Source: Bradyrhizobium diazoefficiens (GTDB lineage Bacteria; Pseudomonadota; Alphaproteobacteria; Rhizobiales; Xanthobacteraceae). From it: a DNA stretch of 64,000 nt. The notes below the pieces were generated by a model. It worked only from the letters and a program-made list of their open reading frames with translations. It was not told the origin of the DNA and ran no database searches. Where the stretch lies: contig NZ_CP067101.1 of the NCBI RefSeq assembly GCF_016616425.1, positions 4,464,001-4,528,000 of the forward strand, read 5' to 3'. Below, in pieces: positions 29,333 through 36,876 of this stretch (position 1 is the stretch's first letter; every line of letters begins with the position of its first letter). The position numbers and the translations under genes were made by a program.

Positions 29333-29407
29333 GGGAATCCATCAGGCCGCAGAGATTGCCGAGGGATGGATTCCGGGCTCGCGCCATGCGCGCCCCGGAA
29401 TGACGGG
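29333..29407. repeat. Interspersed repeat, right copy flanking the Imm21 gene (inverted)
   Basis: Contains gggaatccatcaggccgcag and ggattccgggctcgcg ending gccccggaatgacggg, the reverse complement of the 28541-28615 element with small changes. It lies upstream of the flavin monooxygenase gene. Confidence 0.75.
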
Positions 29408-29519
29408 AATGTGCTGAGCTGACAGCGAAAAATAAAAGATTCTTCCAGCCGCTGCCAATAGCGGAGTTCCCACTCGTGCCTATGTCTTTCCGGACGACAA
29501 TAAAGAAGGACACCGGGCG

Positions 29520-30845
29520 ATGGCACAACGGCAACTCAAGCTTGGCGCGTTCATGCGCCCGATCAGCATCCACACCGGCGCCTGGCGCTATCCCGGGGCC
29601 TGGCCGGATGCCAATTTCAACTTCAGCCACATCAAGACGCTGATCCGAAAGCTCGAGGCCGGCAAGTTCGACGCCTTCTTCATGGCCGATCACCTCGCCG
29701 TGCTGAACATGCCGATCAATGCGCTCAAGCGCAGCCACACGGTGACGTCGTTCGAACCTTTCACGCTGCTCTCGGCGCTCTCGGCCGTCACCGAACGGAT
29801 CGGCCTGATCGCCACGGGCTCGACCACGTTCGATGAGCCCTATCACGTCGCGCGGCGCTTCGCCTCGCTCGACCATCTCAGCGGCGGTCGTGCCGGCTGG
29901 AATATCGTCACCACGTCGAATCCGGACGCGGCGCTGAACTTCGGCCGCGACGATCACATGGAGCACGCCGAACGCTACAAGCGCGCCCGCGAGTTCTACG
30001 ACGTCGTCACCGGCCTCTGGGATTCCTTCGCCGACGACGCCTTCGTGCGCGATGTCGAGAGCGGCCTGTTTTTCGATCCCGCGAAGATGCACACGCTCGA
30101 CCACAACGGCAAATATCTGAAGGTGCGCGGGCCGCTCAACATCGCCCGCCCGGTGCAGGGCTGGCCGGTGATCGTGCAGGCCGGCGCCTCCGAAGACGGC
30201 AGGCAGCTCGCCGCCGAGACCGCGGAAGCCGTGTTCGCCGGCGGCGGCAGCCTTGCCGACGGACAAAAGCTCTACGCCGACATCAAGGGCCGCATGGAGA
30301 AGGTCGGCCGCGACCCCGAGCATCTGAAGATCCTGCCCGGCGCCTTCGTCGTGGTCGGCGACAGCATCGATGAGGCCAGGGAGAAGCGCGCGCTGCTCGA
30401 CAGCCGCGTGCATTACGACAGCGCCATCGCCTCGCTCTCGGTCATTCTCGGCACCGATGCCTCAGGTTTCGATCCGGACGGGCCGCTTCCCGACATTCCC
30501 GAGACCAACGCCAGCAAGAGCGGCCGCCAGCGGATGGTCGACCTCGCCAAGCGCGAAAAGCTCACCGTGCGCCAGCTCGCCCAGCGCGTCGGCGGCTATG
30601 GCGGCCTGTCCTTCGTCGGCACCGCCAAGACCATCGCCGACCAGATGGAGGAATGGCTGGTCGGGCGCGGCTCCGACGGCTTCAACATCATGTTCCCGTT
30701 CGTCCCTGCCGGCCTCGACGATTTCGTCGACAAGGTGGTGCCGGAGCTGCAGCGGCGCGGGATTTTCCGGAAAGAGTATGAAGGAGCCACTTTGAGGGAG
30801 AATCTCGGCCTTCCCCGCCCGAAAAACCGGTTCTTCGAGGCGTAA
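29520..30845 (+). CDS. NtaA/SnaA/DszA-family FMN-dependent monooxygenase
   Basis: 441-residue bacterial-luciferase-like (LLM class) flavin monooxygenase. It starts MAQRQLKLGAFMRPISIHTG and shows the NtaA-family blocks GAWRYPGAWPDANFNFSH, LDHLSGGRAGWNIVTTSNPD, and VQAGASEDGRQLAAETAEAVF. Relatives oxidise nitrilotriacetate, EDTA, dibenzothiophene sulfone or dimethyl sulfide with reduced FMN from a separate reductase; no reductase is adjacent. AAGGA precedes the ATG. It sits in the accessory stretch between NUDIX and rpmG. Confidence 0.92.
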   Translation: MAQRQLKLGAFMRPISIHTGAWRYPGAWPDANFNFSHIKTLIRKLEAGKFDAFFMADHLAVLNMPINALKRSHTVTSFEPFTLLSALSAVTERIGLIATGSTTFDEPYHVARRFASLDHLSGGRAGWNIVTTSNPDAALNFGRDDHMEHAERYKRAREFYDVVTGLWDSFADDAFVRDVESGLFFDPAKMHTLDHNGKYLKVRGPLNIARPVQGWPVIVQAGASEDGRQLAAETAEAVFAGGGSLADGQKLYADIKGRMEKVGRDPEHLKILPGAFVVVGDSIDEAREKRALLDSRVHYDSAIASLSVILGTDASGFDPDGPLPDIPETNASKSGRQRMVDLAKREKLTVRQLAQRVGGYGGLSFVGTAKTIADQMEEWLVGRGSDGFNIMFPFVPAGLDDFVDKVVPELQRRGIFRKEYEGATLRENLGLPRPKNRFFEA

Positions 30846-30881
30846 TGGGCCCGTTTCGGGCGGTTTCCCGCCCCTGAAACC

Positions 30882-30909
30882 TTGACATCAGGCGGTTTCT
30901 GGCTAGGTT
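30882..30909 (+). promoter_or_regulatory. Probable sigma-70 promoter of rpmG
   Basis: ttgaca (30882-30887) and taggtt (30904-30909) are separated by 16 bases and lie about 60 bases upstream of the rpmG ATG. The -35 is a consensus match; the -10 is weaker. Confidence 0.5.
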
Positions 30910-30969
30910 GCCGGCCAACGCGGGCCGTTTGGCCGGCTCCAGATTCCCTTCATTTCTGAGGTTCAGAAC

Positions 30970-31137
30970 ATGGCCAAAGCGGTCACCATCAAGGTCAAGC
31001 TCGTGTCCTCTGCCGACACCGGCTTCTACTACGTCGCCAAGAAGAATTCGCGCACCATGACCGACAAGCTGGTCAAGAAGAAGTATGACCCGGTCGCGCG
31101 CAAGCACGTCGAATTCCGCGAAGCCAAGATCAAGTAG
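30970..31137 (+). CDS. rpmG: 50S ribosomal protein L33
   Basis: 55 residues, [18 protein letters not shown] at the start, YYVAKKNSR and [19 protein letters not shown] at the end: the standard bacterial L33 without zinc-binding Cys. It has its own likely promoter (30882-30909) and a strong terminator immediately after (31165-31189), so it is a single-gene unit. In the conserved Rhizobiales order rpmG lies between NUDIX/rnr and pleD-divK, as here. Confidence 0.97.
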   Translation: MAKAVTIKVKLVSSADTGFYYVAKKNSRTMTDKLVKKKYDPVARKHVEFREAKIK

Positions 31138-31164
31138 GATCGGCGCAGCGTCGAAGAGATTTGC

Positions 31165-31189
31165 GGGGCCCTTGCGGGGCCCCGTTTTT
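31165..31189 (+). terminator. Rho-independent terminator of rpmG
   Basis: ggggccc ttgc ggggcccc followed by gttttta: a seven-base GC stem with a four-base loop and a five-T tail, 27 bases after the rpmG stop. Confidence 0.85.
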
Positions 31190-31199
31190 ATTTTGCGGG

Positions 31200-31352
31200 G
31201 TCTCTCCCGTGTCCCGGGCGCGCTGCGACGCGCCAGCGTTGCTGCGCAGAACCGGGACGCAGAAAGCTACACAGTACGCGCGAAGACATGGACCCCGGCT
31301 CAGCAGCGCACCATCGAAGCGACGCTGCGCTGCGTCCGGGACACGGGCTGAA
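31200..31352. repeat. Interspersed repeat (CCCGTGTCCCGG ... CCGGGACACGGG family)
   Basis: The ends cccgtgtcccggg and gtccgggacacggg are inverted copies, and inner blocks with gctgcgcagaaccggga and tggaccccggctcagcagcg also pair. This is one of the long intergenic palindromic elements I know from Bradyrhizobium. Open frames inside it on either strand are not genes. Confidence 0.75.
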
Positions 31353-31617
31353 GATTACGTAACCCACGCCACGACCAGCGCACTCATGCGGCAGCGAAGC
31401 AAGTGTGACCCACCTCGCAGAGCGCCATGACGGATTCAATATCTCCAGCGGGATCGTTGCATGAATTTGGTCCATTCCCGTGAAGAGCCACTTGTCCATC
31501 AAGCCCGCCGCTTGAGAGAAGGTAGTCGTATTGTCATTCCACAATCTTCTGTTGAATCTCAACGAGCCCGAGACTATGCTTGGGCCCCTGCGCTTACGAG
31601 GGGTAGTCGAGTAGGCT
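31353..31617. other. Non-coding stretch between repeat and methyltransferase gene
   Basis: 265 bases with no frame showing codon bias or a recognisable domain. It contains tgtcattccac and other repeat-like scraps. The promoter of the methyltransferase gene at 31618 should be here, but no convincing -35/-10 pair was found. Confidence 0.4.
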
Positions 31618-32166
31618 ATGGACAAATTGGTCCTGATTGTCGGTCTCCTTGGCTATTTGACAATGGCAGTGGTGGTCGCAAGAGGCCATTTCTCGTCGGC
31701 GACGAGACCGCGCGAGGTACGACTTGGCATCCTCGCTTCTTATGTCGGCCTTGCGGGCTTCATTTATCTGATGCTGCGCGACAAGCATGCGATCGGTAGC
31801 CTTTTGGCTGCGCTATCGATCCTGGTGGCTAGCATCGCGCTCTTTCTCTGGGCGGCGAAGACGACTCGATCAAAGCGCCTGAAGCTCGCGTTCGACCCAG
31901 CGTTCCCTGAATCGGTCGTGCGAACCGGCCCTTATCGTTACATTCGGCATCCGTTCTATACGTCCTACATCCTGTTTTGGCTTGGGCTCACGATTGCAAC
32001 TTTGCACCCTCTCATGCTTGTTTTTCTGATCGCGTTCAGCGCAATGAACGTGACCGCCGCCTATCGCGAGGAGTGCTCGTTCGAGACATCTCCCTTGGCT
32101 GAGGAGTATGTAAGCTATCGCAAGACCGCAGGAATGCTTTGGCCGAAGCTTGGAACGGCGGAGTAG
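31618..32166 (+). CDS. ICMT/PEMT-like membrane methyltransferase
   Basis: 182-residue membrane protein with four to five hydrophobic helices and the isoprenylcysteine/phospholipid methyltransferase signature: VRTGPYRYIRHPFYTSYILF followed by EECSFETSPLAEEYVSYRK, where the C-terminal Glu/Tyr segment helps bind S-adenosylmethionine. Substrate unknown; bacterial members methylate lipids or small molecules. Codon use is less G/C-biased than in flanking genes, and repeats lie upstream, which hints at acquisition. Confidence 0.82.
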   Translation: MDKLVLIVGLLGYLTMAVVVARGHFSSATRPREVRLGILASYVGLAGFIYLMLRDKHAIGSLLAALSILVASIALFLWAAKTTRSKRLKLAFDPAFPESVVRTGPYRYIRHPFYTSYILFWLGLTIATLHPLMLVFLIAFSAMNVTAAYREECSFETSPLAEEYVSYRKTAGMLWPKLGTAE

Positions 32167-32318
32167 CAACCGTGATGGTCACTTCGGCTCGTCATTCGCG
32201 TGATGCGCCAGTGGGTAGCTGAGACGAACGAAGCTTCCGCCTCAGGTCACGGGCGGCTCATCAAGCAACACGGCGTCCGCTTCAACTTCCAGAGCGGACG
32301 CTCCCGGCCCCGCTTCCC

Positions 32319-33551
32319 CTAAGCCGTCCGCAGCACCGGCGCCGGCGGCCGCGTCGGTCGGATCAGCGCGAACGCGATCTGGATGATGCCGGCCGCAAGG
32401 CCTACGGCCACACCGATCCGCCAGGCCATGTTGTACGAGCCGAGCGCGTCGTAGATCAGCCCGCCGCCATAGGCGCCGACGAAGCTGCCGAGCTGATGGC
32501 TCATGAAGGCGAGACCCTGAATCATCGCCTGCCATTGCAGGCCGAACATCTCGGCGACGGCGCCGGCGACCAGCGGCCCGACGCCGAGCCAGAGGAAGCC
32601 CATCAGCGCGCCGAACACCAGCGTCGAGGCTTCCGTCGGCGGCAGCATGAAGTACCACGCCAGCACCAGCGAACGCGTGAAATAGATGCCGCCGAGCAGC
32701 GCCAGCTTGTTCCAGCGCTGGCCGGCCCAGCCGAAGAACAGCGAGCCCAGCACGTTGAAGCCGCCGATCACGCCCAGCGTCTTCGCGCTCAGCATCGGAT
32801 CCATGCCGCAGAGCTGCAAATAGGACGGCAGGTGCGTGGTGATGAAGACGAGCTGCATGCCGCAGACGAAATAGGCCGCCGTCATCACCGAGAACGACGA
32901 ATTGCCGAACGCCGTGGCCGTTGCGGTCGCGGCCGACACGTTGCCGATCCCGCTCGTCTTCGGCAGCGGGATGCGGTCGACGCGGCCTGCGAACCATGCC
33001 GCCGGCAGCATCAGCAGCGAAAGCACGATGAAGCTGCCGAGGCCGAAGCGCCAGCCATAGCCCTCGGCGAGCACTTGTCCGATCGGCGCCGACAACAACG
33101 CGCCGAGCGAACCGGCGGCCGAGACCATGCCGAGCACGGTCGAGCGCACGCTCTCGGGCGCCGCCCGGGCCGCGACCGACATCGCCATCGCAGCCGCCGT
33201 GCAGGCAAGGGAGGTTCCAATCAGGACTCCCGCCCCGATCACCACCGAGATCATGCCCTGCGCGCCCGTCATCAACGCCAGGCCTGCAACATAGAGCAGC
33301 GCGCCCGCCAGCATGATGGCGCGAAAGCCGTAGCGGACGGTCAGCGCGCCCGCGAGCGGCTGGAGGAAGCCCCAGGCAAGGTTTTGCACGGCGATCGCGA
33401 GTGTGAATTCAGAGACGGAAATGCCGACATCATGGGTCAAAGGCTGCATGAAGATGCCCAGCGACTGCCGCAGGCCCATGCTCAGCGTCAGCATCAGCGA
33501 GGCGCCGATCAGGATCGGCAGCGTCGGGCGAAGCGCTTGCAGCAGCGGCAT
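32319..33551 (-). CDS. MFS transporter, probably TetR-controlled
   Basis: 410-residue, 12-helix major facilitator protein of the oxalate/formate-antiporter-like branch, starting MPLLQALRPTLPILIGASLM and LSMGLRQSLGIFMQPLTHDV. It is preceded by GGGAGA and, 38 bases upstream of the ATG, by a perfect 20-bp palindrome. The divergent TetR gene at 33660 almost certainly represses it. Substrate unknown; a drug or organic-acid exporter is plausible. Confidence 0.9.
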   Translation of the reverse strand: MPLLQALRPTLPILIGASLMLTLSMGLRQSLGIFMQPLTHDVGISVSEFTLAIAVQNLAWGFLQPLAGALTVRYGFRAIMLAGALLYVAGLALMTGAQGMISVVIGAGVLIGTSLACTAAAMAMSVAARAAPESVRSTVLGMVSAAGSLGALLSAPIGQVLAEGYGWRFGLGSFIVLSLLMLPAAWFAGRVDRIPLPKTSGIGNVSAATATATAFGNSSFSVMTAAYFVCGMQLVFITTHLPSYLQLCGMDPMLSAKTLGVIGGFNVLGSLFFGWAGQRWNKLALLGGIYFTRSLVLAWYFMLPPTEASTLVFGALMGFLWLGVGPLVAGAVAEMFGLQWQAMIQGLAFMSHQLGSFVGAYGGGLIYDALGSYNMAWRIGVAVGLAAGIIQIAFALIRPTRPPAPVLRTA

Positions 33552-33588
33552 GGTGGATTCTCCCTTTTCTTGTTCTCGTCATGCCTTG

Positions 33589-33608
33589 ATTACACAGATC
33601 TGTGTAAT
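33589..33608. promoter_or_regulatory. TetR operator 1 (perfect palindrome)
   Basis: attacacagatctgtgtaat is a perfect 20-bp inverted repeat in the MFS/TetR divergent spacer, centred about 47 bases before the MFS start codon. Size and symmetry are those of TetR-family operators. Confidence 0.85.
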
Positions 33609-33641
33609 TAGGATGGAGCGAGACCAGCTTGTCAAGCACGT

Positions 33642-33661
33642 TGTAAACAGGTCTGTGTAAT
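33642..33661. promoter_or_regulatory. TetR operator 2, overlapping the tetR start codon
   Basis: tgtaaacaggtctgtgtaat matches operator 1 at 16 of 20 positions; centres are 53 bp apart. Its last two bases are the first two bases of the regulator's ATG, so binding would block both promoter and translation-start DNA of the regulator gene. Confidence 0.8.
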
Positions 33662-34268
33662 GGCTGCCCCTGCAAAAGCGGATACGAAGACCGGCATGAA
33701 AGAGCGGATCCTTCAGACCGCAGACAAGCTGTTCTATCTGCAAGGCATTCGCGCGATCGGCGTCGACACCATCGCGGCTGAGATCGGCATCTCCAAGCGC
33801 ACGCTCTACAACCACTTCCCTTCCAAGGACGCGCTGATCGCGGCCTATCTGGAGCGCCGCTTCGTTCACGCGCGCCCCTCCGACCAGCCGCCGGCCGAGC
33901 AGATCCTCGCCACGTTCGATTCGCTGGAGCGGCGCTTTGCGGCCAAGGACTTTCGCGGCTGTCCGTTCGTGAATGCGGTCGCCGAGCTCGGCCCTCAGGA
34001 CCGCGCCGTGAAGAAGATCGCGGTTGCGTTCAAGGAAAGCCGCCGCCTCTGGTTTCGCGAGCGGCTGACCGAGCTCGGTGTAGCCGATGCGGACGCGCTC
34101 GCAACGCAGCTGGTGCTCCTGGTCGACGGCTCGATCGCGCAGGACCTCGTGCGCGACGACCCGGCGATGGCCAGGGCTGCGAAGGAAGCGGCAAAGGTGC
34201 TGCTGTGCAACGCGGGGGTGGAGGTGGGGGCTGGTGCGGCGAAGGAGCGCAAGCGCGCGCCAAAATAG
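33660..34268 (+). CDS. TetR-family transcriptional repressor
   Basis: 202 residues with an N-terminal TetR helix-turn-helix (KERILQTADKLFYLQGIRAIG, then ISKRTLYNHFPSKDALIAAYLERR) and a C-terminal ligand-binding domain containing a Cys in FRGCPFVNAVAELG, as in the TetR_C subgroup with YxxxCPFxNA. It is divergent from an MFS exporter, with two copies of the same palindrome between them, so autorepression and control of the exporter are strongly suggested. The ligand is unknown. Confidence 0.94.
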   Translation: MAAPAKADTKTGMKERILQTADKLFYLQGIRAIGVDTIAAEIGISKRTLYNHFPSKDALIAAYLERRFVHARPSDQPPAEQILATFDSLERRFAAKDFRGCPFVNAVAELGPQDRAVKKIAVAFKESRRLWFRERLTELGVADADALATQLVLLVDGSIAQDLVRDDPAMARAAKEAAKVLLCNAGVEVGAGAAKERKRAPK

Positions 34269-34289
34269 CCACTGTCGCCGTATCGTTCG

Positions 34290-34395
34290 GTGTCATCACC
34301 CGCGAAAGCGGGTGATCCAGTATTCCAGAGACGGTTGTGATTGAACCGAGACGCTGCGGCCTACTGGATTCCCCGCCTTGCGCGGGGAATGACAG
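34290..34395. repeat. Interspersed repeat (GATCCAGTATTCCAGAG family), copy 2
   Basis: Starts gtcatcacccgcgaaagcgg, includes gatccagtattccagagac, and ends tactggattccccgcc ... gcggggaatgacagc. Its halves are inverted, and it matches the element at 21598-21722. Confidence 0.8.
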
Positions 34396-34423
34396 CGGAA
34401 TTTGCAGGACATGCTTGGGATGC

Positions 34424-34553
34424 TACCAGAATGCCAGTGTTTTGCCCGACGCGTCAAACGGACCTGCCGCCAGCGCCAGCCGTTTTGCTCCCCGCGCAAG
34501 CCATTGATTTAGCTAGTGCCGGCTACTGTGCATGGGGTTGTTTTCGCAACGTT
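34424..34553. repeat. Repeat-like stretch after copy 2
   Basis: Contains ccagtgttttgcccgacgcg and ctgtgcatggggttgttttc, fragments I recognise from other intergenic repeats in Bradyrhizobium. No second copy exists in this window, so the call rests on recall. No coding signal is visible. Confidence 0.45.
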
Positions 34554-34568
34554 TGTGTCGCAGCATCC

Positions 34569-35942
34569 TCACGCCGCCTGCGACACCACGCGGTTGCGGC
34601 CGTCGTGCTTGGCGCGATAGAGCGCGGTATCGGCGCGCTTGAGCACGTCGGCGACCGCCTCGCCCTTTCTCTCCAGCGTGGTCAGGCCGATCGAGATCGT
34701 GACCTCGATGCGCTTGGCACCCTTGTGGATCGCGAACGCCTCGCCCGCGATCGAGCGGCGCAGGCGCTCGGCGACCATGCCGGCGACGTGGAGATCGGTC
34801 TCCGGCATCACGATGACGAACTCCTCGCCGCCGTAGCGGCAGGCCAGATCGATGCCGCGGATCGACTTGCGCACCCGCACGGCGAATTCGCGCAGCACGT
34901 CGTCGCCGGCGTCATGGCCGTAATTGTCGTTGATCGACTTGAAGAAGTCGATGTCCAGGATCATCAGCGCCAGGGGCTTGCCGCGCGTTGCGGCCTGCTC
35001 GGCCAGCGTCGCCAGATGGCTCTCCATGTAGCGGCGATTGTGCAGGCCAGTGAGCGCGTCGGTGATCGCCATCTCGATCGAGTTCTGCACGTTGTCGCGC
35101 AAATGATCGGTGTAGCGGCGGCGGCGGATCTGGGTGCGGGCGCGCGCCAACAGCTCGATCCTGTCGATGGGCCGCAGCAGGTAGTCGTTGACTCCGATCT
35201 CGAGGCCGCGCAGCAGCCGCGTCGAGTTCTCGGGATCCGCGATCGCCAGGATCGGCACGTGGCGCGTGCGCTCCAGCGAACGCGCCTGGCTGCACAGGCG
35301 GAGGCCGTCGAAATTGTTGAGGTCGAGCGAGACGATCAGGAGGTCGTAATTGCCCTCGGCGGCGTGGAACAGCGCCTCCGTGGGGTTCGGCTCGACGTCG
35401 ATGGTGTGCTCGGCCGCAAGGATCGTCGCCAGGCGTTCGTAGGAGGACCGGCGGTCGTCGACCAGGAGGATGCGGCCGCCCTTGCCGGTGTCGGTCACGG
35501 CGCTGCGCTCGGGCGCCTGCATGCCGATCTCGAGCGAGGTGATGGCGCGCATGCGCAGTTCGTCCGTCATCATCTTCAGCCGCGTCAGCGAGCGCACCCG
35601 CGCGATCAGCACGACGTCGGAGACAGGTTTGGTCAGGAAGTCATCGGCGCCGGCCTCGAGCCCGCGATTGCGGTCAGAGGGACTGTCGAGCGCCGTCACC
35701 ATGACGACGGGAATGTGATGCGTGGCCGGATCGGTCTTGAGGCGGCGGCAAACCTCGAAGCCGTCCATGTCGGGCATCATCACGTCGAGCAGGATGATGT
35801 CACATTCGGCGCGATGACAGATCGCCAGCGCCTCGGTGCCGTTCGAGGCGGTCATCACGTCGAAATATTCGGCGGACAGGCGGGCTTCGAGGAGCTTGAC
35901 GTTGGCGGGAACGTCATCGACGACCAGGATACGCGCGGACAC
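34569..35942 (-). CDS. pleD: Diguanylate cyclase response regulator PleD
   Basis: 457 residues: receiver 1 (about 1-120) with phospho-acceptor Asp in CDIILLDVMMPDMDG, receiver 2 (about 150-270) where the acceptor position is Ser (LLIVSLDLNN), and a GGDEF domain (about 290-457) with the active GGEEF motif. The RxxD inhibitory site (RGIDLACRY just before GGEEF) is present, so product inhibition by cyclic di-GMP is expected. In Caulobacter PleD drives pole development; the divK-pleD order, 14 bases apart, is conserved here. Confidence 0.97.
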   Translation of the reverse strand: MSARILVVDDVPANVKLLEARLSAEYFDVMTASNGTEALAICHRAECDIILLDVMMPDMDGFEVCRRLKTDPATHHIPVVMVTALDSPSDRNRGLEAGADDFLTKPVSDVVLIARVRSLTRLKMMTDELRMRAITSLEIGMQAPERSAVTDTGKGGRILLVDDRRSSYERLATILAAEHTIDVEPNPTEALFHAAEGNYDLLIVSLDLNNFDGLRLCSQARSLERTRHVPILAIADPENSTRLLRGLEIGVNDYLLRPIDRIELLARARTQIRRRRYTDHLRDNVQNSIEMAITDALTGLHNRRYMESHLATLAEQAATRGKPLALMILDIDFFKSINDNYGHDAGDDVLREFAVRVRKSIRGIDLACRYGGEEFVIVMPETDLHVAGMVAERLRRSIAGEAFAIHKGAKRIEVTISIGLTTLERKGEAVADVLKRADTALYRAKHDGRNRVVSQAA

Positions 35943-35956
35943 TGTGAACTCACTTC

Positions 35957-36322
35957 CTATCCGATAAAACGCCGGACCGTCTCAATGAATTTGCCGACCG
36001 AGATCGGCTTGGACAAATAGGCCTCGCAGCCGCCCTCGCGGATGCGCTCTTCGTCGCCCTTCATCGCGAACGCCGTGACCGCAACGACGGGAATGGAACG
36101 CAGCTCCGGATCGTCCTTGATCCAGCGCGTCACCTCGAGCCCCGAGACCTGCGGCAATTGGATATCCATCAGCACGAGGTCGGGCCGCATCTTGCGAACG
36201 AGGTCGAGCGCCTCGTATCCGTTGCTGGTGCCGGAGGTCTGGTAGCCATGCGCCTCCAACAGGTCGCGGAAGAGCTTCATGTTGAGCTCGTTGTCTTCCA
36301 CGATCAGGACGGTCTTAGCCAT
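35957..36322 (-). CDS. divK: Single-domain cell-cycle response regulator DivK
   Basis: 121-residue stand-alone receiver. Acceptor Asp in [15 protein letters not shown], conserved Thr in [15 protein letters not shown] and Lys in [12 protein letters not shown] are all present. In alphaproteobacteria DivK links PleC/DivJ kinases to CtrA through DivL. It is first gene of an operon with pleD; the 242-base spacer to the divergent DUF3572 gene holds the promoter. Confidence 0.96.
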   Translation of the reverse strand: MAKTVLIVEDNELNMKLFRDLLEAHGYQTSGTSNGYEALDLVRKMRPDLVLMDIQLPQVSGLEVTRWIKDDPELRSIPVVAVTAFAMKGDEERIREGGCEAYLSKPISVGKFIETVRRFIG

Positions 36323-36564
36323 CCCGCCCTCCTGTTTGGTCCCAAAGACCCATGCATGTAACGCCTCAGGCGCCGCTCGCCGGCGCTTCGAAAACTGGAT
36401 TCAAACTAGCCTCAGATTCGCTTGAGTTTCGTTAAACCCGAGGGTCGACTTTCTGCGGTGTGGTTTCCAGTTGCTTGCCTGAGGTCGGAAGACTTGAGGA
36501 CGAGACTCGGGCATGATGGTCTCAAAGTAGAGACCGAAAGTTAACGGAAAGGCAAACCGTCCCC

Positions 36565-36876
36565 TTGAAAAAGCCTGTTCACAACCCCCGCGAAGTCGCT
36601 GAAATCGTTGCGATTCAGGCGTTGTCCTTCGTCGCGGGCGAGCCCGAGCGGCTGGGCCTGTTCCTGGCCGAGACAGGGGTCGGCCCGGAGACCCTGCGCA
36701 ATGCCGCTGCGGACCCCAACTTCCTGCTCAGCGTGCTCGATTTCGTGCTGCGCGATGACGCGACCGTGAAGGCCTTTGCCGGCTCTGTGGAACTGCATCC
36801 GACCAACATCGCAGCGGCGCGGCAGATCCTCGGAGACGCGCTCGGCGATCCCTCCTGGGAGCGCGACGTGCCGTGA
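36565..36876 (+). CDS. DUF3572 family protein
   Basis: 103-residue helical protein (KKPVHNPREVAEIVAIQALSF near the start; FLAETGVGPETLRNAAADPN in the middle) that matches DUF3572, an alphaproteobacterial family of unknown function usually found between divK and dinB. Start is a TTG at 36565 with GGAAAGG some 12 bases upstream. The stop overlaps the dinB GTG, implying coupling with the polymerase gene. Confidence 0.88.
   Translation: MKKPVHNPREVAEIVAIQALSFVAGEPERLGLFLAETGVGPETLRNAAADPNFLLSVLDFVLRDDATVKAFAGSVELHPTNIAAARQILGDALGDPSWERDVP

Noticed and set aside
29259..30413. Extension of the Imm21 frame upstream across the flavin monooxygenase gene
   Set aside because: The frame is open but antisense to a well supported gene and lies beyond the repeat copy; only the part from 29258 down looks like Imm21.
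31188..31625. Minus-strand frame across the repeat after rpmG
   Set aside because: Most of it is repeat DNA; such frames are often annotated by mistake in Bradyrhizobium.
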